Shown here: positions 59,201 to 64,000 of the stretch, piece by piece
How the letters are laid out: each line of letters opens with the position of its first letter
Numbering within the stretch: position 1 is the stretch's first letter
Program-made: the position numbers and the translations under genes
The notes under the pieces: model-generated
Seen by the model: the letters and a program-made list of their open reading frames with translations, nothing else
Database searches by the model: none
What the model was told of the DNA's origin: nothing
Source of the DNA: Monocercomonoides exilis
Taxonomy: Eukaryota > Preaxostyla > Oxymonadida > Polymastigidae
Reading direction: 5' to 3'
Assembly (NCBI GenBank): GCA_001643675.2
Contig: LSRY02000001.1
Location: 1,173,501-1,237,500 of the forward strand
Length of the DNA: 64,000 bases

Positions 59201-60912
59201 ATTTGGCCTGAAGGAAACAGTCCTTCTTTTATCTCAAAACTCATCGATTCTATCTTGGCTCTTTCTATTCCTTTTTTCATTGTCAGACAATTGAATTCGT
59301 CAAAGTCACTTCTCCCACAATTATCCCAATCGTAGCCATTTGTTGTAATCATAATCTTATTCTGGCTGTTTGGCGGATCGATCACATAATGTGAGGTCTC
59401 CTCTGCAGTTGCCCAGGCAAATATCGTTCTGGGTTGATTGCTTGTGGAAAACAACCTTGATGCAACAAGATTCAATTTTCCAGTCCATGTTTCATGTGCA
59501 TAAATATCATTTCCTTCATTTGCTGTATTGTTTATGAAAATGCAATCAGATAGTGTTGCAGTGATACCGTAAACTTGACTGTGATCAAATCTGATTGCCC
59601 CTGCATAAGTTTTGGCTCTATTTGAATTGAATAAGCAAGAAACAACTGAAAAATCATGCTCTATAACGTAACAATTAAGTGCACCTGCAAAACCTCCATT
59701 TGCTTCATTCAATAAAAAATTGCATTCTGTGAGAAGACAAGATAATTGCTTGTAAATCTCAACTGCACCAACTCCTTCTCCTGCAAAACATTGCACAAAA
59801 TTGGAAAAAGAAACTTCGAGTTCTCCTGTTCCCCTAATATCAAACGCACCAGATGCTGTTTTTGCTGAACAATTTTGAAAAACTGTATTCTCACACATCA
59901 ACTTTCCTGATCCTTCATTTCGAACTGCAGCTGCTCTGGAACCAGACTTGGTGAGAGAACAGTTTTCAAACAAACATCTTGCAGTTGTGAGAGATGCATC
60001 CCCAGTCAGACAAATTGCTCCTCCATAAAGTATTTCTGAACTTTTGAACGAAAAAGTTGTATCATTGATCTCCTTAAATCCTGTGCTGAAATTCGTTCTG
60101 GTTGTTACTGCCTCACAGCTCAAAAATGACGAATTGCAGCAGATGAATGCACTTGTTGCTCCATCAACGATGCACCCCAGATATGGATTCTGAACAGAAA
60201 CGCAATTCACTGAATCCATTACACATCTCTTATCTGGATTCATATAAGAAAAAGGCAGGCAAGTTTTCACGTTGACTTTTTTCTGTGAAACATTAAAAAA
60301 GGAGCATTCGCTGATTGTGATGGAAGTCAAGGGTGACAGTTGAACAAACGGTGTTGGTCCTTGAACAAAGGATAAGAATTCTGAATCACGCACCTCTGCA
60401 TTAATATCATCAATCCAGTTTAAATTTTTCATAGGTACTTCAACAAGGCTTGACATTGTCTTCACATTCTTTGAAAAGTGAAGCGAAATATTCCAAAACG
60501 AAAGCGAACCACAACCTCCAAAGAACAAACCATCCTTTTCGCTTCCTGCAAACTTTAGCAAGCATGAACATATTTGAAGCGAAGAGTTGAACTTTGAAGA
60601 AACCAAATAGCAGCCCTCTTTCTGCAGAAGCACAAGTTGTCGAATGCAAATTGATGTGTTTGAAGTTATTAATTCGGCTTTGAGAAGACTCTTCAAATCG
60701 TTTTTTGACTCTGTATTTTCAGATATTGCAAATTGCGCGTCTTGAAAAGATGGATTCATATTTGATGTTGGAATTCGAAATGAACAATCGGGATGCATCT
60801 CTCTGATATGACTATGCAAAAAGTTCTCCTCTGTACAAGAAAATTGATGAATTGCAATTATGAACAATTGAACCGTGGAAATCAAAAATGTTGATGCACT
60901 GAGCATTTGCAT
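53258..60912 (-). CDS. Pmp-like beta-helix surface protein with pseudokinase tail, one frameshift
   Basis: Two frames, 60912-59143 and 59134-53258, form one ~2550-residue gene. The first ends SGSGTSMTA, but a one-base shift near 59155 gives SIKSEMKSGEEALF directly into the second. It starts with a signal peptide (STFLISTVQLFIIAIHQFSC). The ectodomain has four units joined by Cys-Gly...Pro-Cys segments (ACGKPNFPCNSLNFGL, PCGNSTTPCKSLSYGL) and recurring blocks such as GRGGFLFLNC and NKARIGRDVFVKC. One helix (WILVVIVMAIVLFVVLMIAV, 54600-54530) leads to a cytosolic kinase-like domain keeping RWKAPELL and IGMMLWECLTLEIPFGEYE. I see no glycine loop, HRD or DFG, so it is a pseudokinase. Such proteins form large families in oxymonads; adhesion or recognition is inferred. 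The frameshift could be an assembly error. Confidence 0.85.
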
Positions 60913-61456
60913 CAGCAGAAAAAGAAAACTGAAATTCTTCTTCTGAACCCTTAATAAAAAAACAAGAAGTGAACATTTTTAGCCCATAACTTTGGATTCG
61001 TTAATGGAAAAACATGATTCTTGCTTTCTCCAATCAGGATATACAGCAGACATGTCATTCTGAATGTTGAGAAAATCATTGAATCTTCAGAAAAATCAAT
61101 CAATATTCATAAATGGAGAACAAGAATAATTCAAACTTATCAAAAAATAGCAAGAAAAATCAAATTGCAAAAATGTGTCAAACAAATTGTGCTATTGCTA
61201 TGTTATTATAATCCAATGGAAATGAATGAATGAAGAAAATGTGTGAAGAATCTGTTTTATCTGAACTCTTTTTATTTTTTGAACAAAATTATTTAACTTC
61301 AAACTTCAATTATAGTACTTCTATATAGTTAATAAAATAATTCATAAGCTTGAAAATTTTTGGAGATCAAATACTTTTCATCATTTCAAAAAGTTTTATA
61401 AATTTGAAAGTTTGAAGTGTGGTTAATATTTTCAAAACAAAACATTGAAAAATATA

Positions 61457-61710
61457 GGTGATTCTTTTTGATTTCATATTTTTTCTATCAAATTTTTCGA
61501 ATTAACAGTTTATCTCTAACACTTTGAAATTAATCTAATGTGTTTATTAAAACCATAAATGAACTTTCTCTGTCTTTCTTTAACTACATGCTTTTGAAAG
61601 ACAATAATGTGAAAACATGTGACATATTTTTGTAATTCAATTGCAAATAACTGTGAATGAGAAATGCACACATTCACCGAAAAAAGGTATGATTTCAAAA
61701 AGAATCACCC
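61457..61710. mobile_element. MITE-like element with ~29-bp inverted repeats
   Basis: The left arm GGTGATTCTTTTTGATTTCA (from 61457) is matched by the complement of the right arm ending GATTTCAAAAAGAATCACC (to 61710), with one small mismatch block. TA dinucleotides lie next to both ends, as expected for Tc1/mariner/pogo-type insertion. The interior (~190 bp) has no coding capacity. Arm-like motifs also occur singly near 3450, 7530, 12280, 18920 and 38660. Confidence 0.6.
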
Positions 61711-61733
61711 ATATGGCATCATTCTCTCCTTTG

Positions 61734-61735
<2 letters not shown>

Positions 61736-61818
<83 letters not shown>
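61736..61818. repeat. (CT)n followed by ~52-nt T tract
   Basis: A CT dinucleotide run (about 61736-61766) passes directly into an uninterrupted T homopolymer to 61818. It is a simple repeat of no coding value, and its length is likely to be unreliable in assembly. Confidence 0.95.
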
Positions 61819-61819
<1 letters not shown>

Positions 61820-62097
61820 GTTTATTTTGTAAATATGTTTGAGACAAATTAATTTTTTGCTGAGTATCGGAAAGCGATAAAAATTTTATATTTTTGCATT
61901 TTCAATAAAAAGGATGAAAAATTGATCCCCGATTTTTGTTATTTGTGAATTAGCATGAATTTTTTTGATTTTTGAGAAAAAATTCATCGTCATGGAAATC
62001 GGATAATTTTCAAATGAATTCACCTAGCATTGTTGGAAAACACATTTTTCAATAAAGATGTGTTATTTGGATCTTTTGAAGATGCTGCAAATATTTA

Positions 62098-64000
62098 CAG
62101 TCAGAGGCAAATCCTGGGACAAGGACAAAACGCGGGACACTAAAGTCAAGAATAACTATTTTAAATGTTAATTTCAAACAATTCCAAATCAAAAATCAAT
62201 TTTTGATAAATTATTATAATTTCATCCTCTGAATGCATGTCAAAATAATAGTCTCTTCAATAAGAAATTATATCAAATAGAATGATCAAACTTCCATAAA
62301 TTATTTGAAAAAAGCAAACGCATCATCACTAGTCCCTTACAAAAAATTATTTTCGATAAAGATTTCTGTGGAGTTACTTAGGCTCTCTGAAAAAGTTGAA
62401 AAAGTTGATTATCTTCTGAAACAAGATTGAATCATTCCTTCAGATTTTGTGAAAGATAAAATCATTTCTCATTTTTCCATCTGCAGGCATATTGCTTCAA
62501 AAAAAGCAAAGCGTGATACTCAGCATGTAGGCAGACCGGGGCTATTCAATAAAGAAGAAATCGAGGAAATCGAAGATAGTGCAATTGCTCAAATATCATC
62601 CACAAACAAATTGACAGTTTCAGACATTATCAGATTCGTGTGTTGTTTTGTGTTTATTTTATTTTATAATTGTTCATTTTTGATAGTCAGAAAATGTGAT
62701 GATGAAGAAAAAGAAAGAATAGACATAAACGCCTGAAGTCAGGATAATCAGCAAAAAATGAACATGCAAGTTGATAAAGAAAAGTGGATACCTGAAATTA
62801 ATAAAATCAACTTTTATTGATCTTCATCGCATTCAAGCATCTGCAATTGAAAATATGAGGAATTGGTTTTCGTTGTTGATAAATGAAATTAATGGTTATC
62901 TGATTTCATCAGATTTAATTGTCAATATGGAAGAAACTGGCATCTTGATGAAGCAGTCGGACGAGGAAATAGTTGTCGCAAAAGAAACTCAACAAACTCT
63001 TTTTCCAGATGTCCAGCGAAGAAAGAATGAAACATTATTTTTTTCTATTTTTGCAGATGGAATGTCACTTGATCCAATCATGCTATGGCTTTCTCAGACC
63101 ATTTCCGAGAATCCAAAGGAATTAAAGAATAATAGAATTAACTGTTTGGCAAATCGTACAGGCTGGATGACAAGAAGAGATTTTGAAAAGATTATGATCG
63201 AAATATTATTGCCAAAAATAAATGAGAAAAGAGTTGAGCTTCATGGACAGTCTTTTTATGCTTTGATTACACTTGATGGGCATTCCTCTCGCCTAAGTTT
63301 TCCAGTGATATCTTGGTGCAGAGATCATTTAATCCATTTATTGATTCTTCCATCACATACAACACATCTAACTCAGCCGCTGGATAGGTTTGTATTCGCG
63401 CATTTCAAAAACAGCCCAAAAAAGAGTGTTCTCGGTTCCTTCTGATTCGTCAATTTTTTCTTACAGAAAATCATTAATACCTGCAGTATCAGAAGTGGTA
63501 AATAACTCTCTCTCTCCAAGAATAATGAGAAAGTCATTTGAAGCTTTAGGAATTATCCCATTTGACTTTTCTTCCGTATGTTAGTATTTTCATAAAAACA
63601 ACGAAGCCTTTTCGATGACAGAAAAAGCGGTGAATAATTCTTCACATTCAAGCAGTATCAGAATGAAATTAATAACAGGAGACAAAATTTTCGAAGGCTT
63701 TTCCATTCAATTTGAGAAAAAAAAAGAAAAGTTTTCCAAACAGCTCAGCAACAAAGCAAGACGTTGCAATTTCTGAGGTGAAAGAATCATCTTATGTTAA
63801 TGACAAAAGCTCCATTATTTCTGTCCCTGTTGAAAACATTAACTTTCAAAACCATGAAAAGAAAGCAATAATTCGCAATGATGTTTTAACGAACAATCTG
63901 ATAATTCAATGGATCGAAAGGAGCAACCAGATACATCAGAAGAAGAGGTTTCAATTCTTTGTGAAAAAAGGAAAAGAAAGCTTTCTTCAGATAGCGAATT
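62098..64000 (+). pseudogene. pogo/Tigger-type (DDE_1) element relic, runs off window end
   Basis: A probable 5' end is CAGTCAGAGGCAAATCC... at 62098, preceded by TA. Coding sequence begins near 62440 with a DNA-binding segment (HVGRPGLFNKEEIEEIEDS, LTVSDIIRF). A likely intron follows from GTGTGTTG (~62638) to GATAG (~62687). The frame then continues with TAG, TAA and TGA interruptions into TCKLIKKSGYLKLIKSTFID. Catalytic regions are LIVNMEETGI (usual Asp replaced by Glu), LITLDGHSSRLS and THLTQPLDRFVFAHF. After a shift in an A-run near 63418 the C-terminal region reads MRKSFEALGIIPFDFSSV. Another shift near 63760 leads to ISEVKESSYVNDKSSIISV, on to the window edge. It is clearly DDE_1 family and clearly inactive. 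Confidence 0.8.

Larger units (their letters stand above)
60913..62097. other. Intergenic DNA with MITE-like element and homopolymers
   Basis: 61021-61233 has a plus-strand frame (ILNVEKIIESSEKSINIHKW, RIIQTYQKIARKIKLQ) that loosely resembles a transposase helix-turn-helix exon. It is too short to assign. A MITE-like foldback at 61457-61710 and a CT/T tract follow and are listed separately. Confidence 0.4.

Overview
This is a eukaryotic, very AT-rich window with small spliceosomal introns (about 50-150 bp, GT...AG), long Ser/Gln/Glu/Lys low-complexity stretches in proteins, and many dead transposons. The largest surface gene at 53.3-60.9 kb joins a Pmp-like beta-helix ectodomain, one membrane helix and a kinase-like domain without catalytic motifs. 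From what I know of protein families, that architecture is best known from oxymonads (Preaxostyla, Metamonada: Monocercomonoides, Blattamonas, Streblomastix). The oxymonad assignment is an inference. The four big reading frames read cleanly with TAA, TAG and TGA as stops, so the host code looks standard.

Layout. 1-19.5 kb is a transposon graveyard in AT-rich DNA: two Merlin/IS1016-type transposases (3.9-4.7 and 5.8-6.9 kb), a pogo/Tigger-type relic (9.4-11.4 kb) and a DIRS-like tyrosine-recombinase retroelement (13.2-17.3 kb) split by a 267-bp repeat that also occurs at 8.0 kb. 19.5-27.4 kb holds low-complexity DNA and weak traces of surface-protein genes, with no gene I can defend as intact. 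27.6-31.4 kb carries a three-exon gene joining a complete ubiquitin-specific protease to a DDE-transposase-like domain, with a strongly structured ~128-nt element just 3' of its stop. 32.6-38.0 kb contains higher-GC, frameshifted coding remnants (two unrecognised genes, a coiled-coil gene, a surface-protein fragment) and a 110-bp GT microsatellite.

38.76-43.22 kb is the most unusual object: a 4.46-kb element with exactly matching ~672-bp terminal inverted repeats. Each repeat carries the same small coiled-coil gene behind an intron-like leader. Between them lies a primase-polymerase plus SF3-helicase (D5-like) gene, interrupted by one frameshift and two in-frame TAA codons. I see no transposase or integrase in it. 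43.7-52.2 kb is a two-exon, ~2760-residue protein with a RING finger split by low-complexity insertions and a degenerate SNF2-type helicase C-lobe. 53.3-60.9 kb is the surface protein/pseudokinase gene, broken by one frameshift. 62.1 kb to the window end is a second pogo/Tigger relic.

Across the relics, nonsense codons mostly replace codons one G:C-to-A:T transition away (CAA/CAG, CGA, TGG). This points to AT-biased decay, although several stretches show only TAA/TAG.
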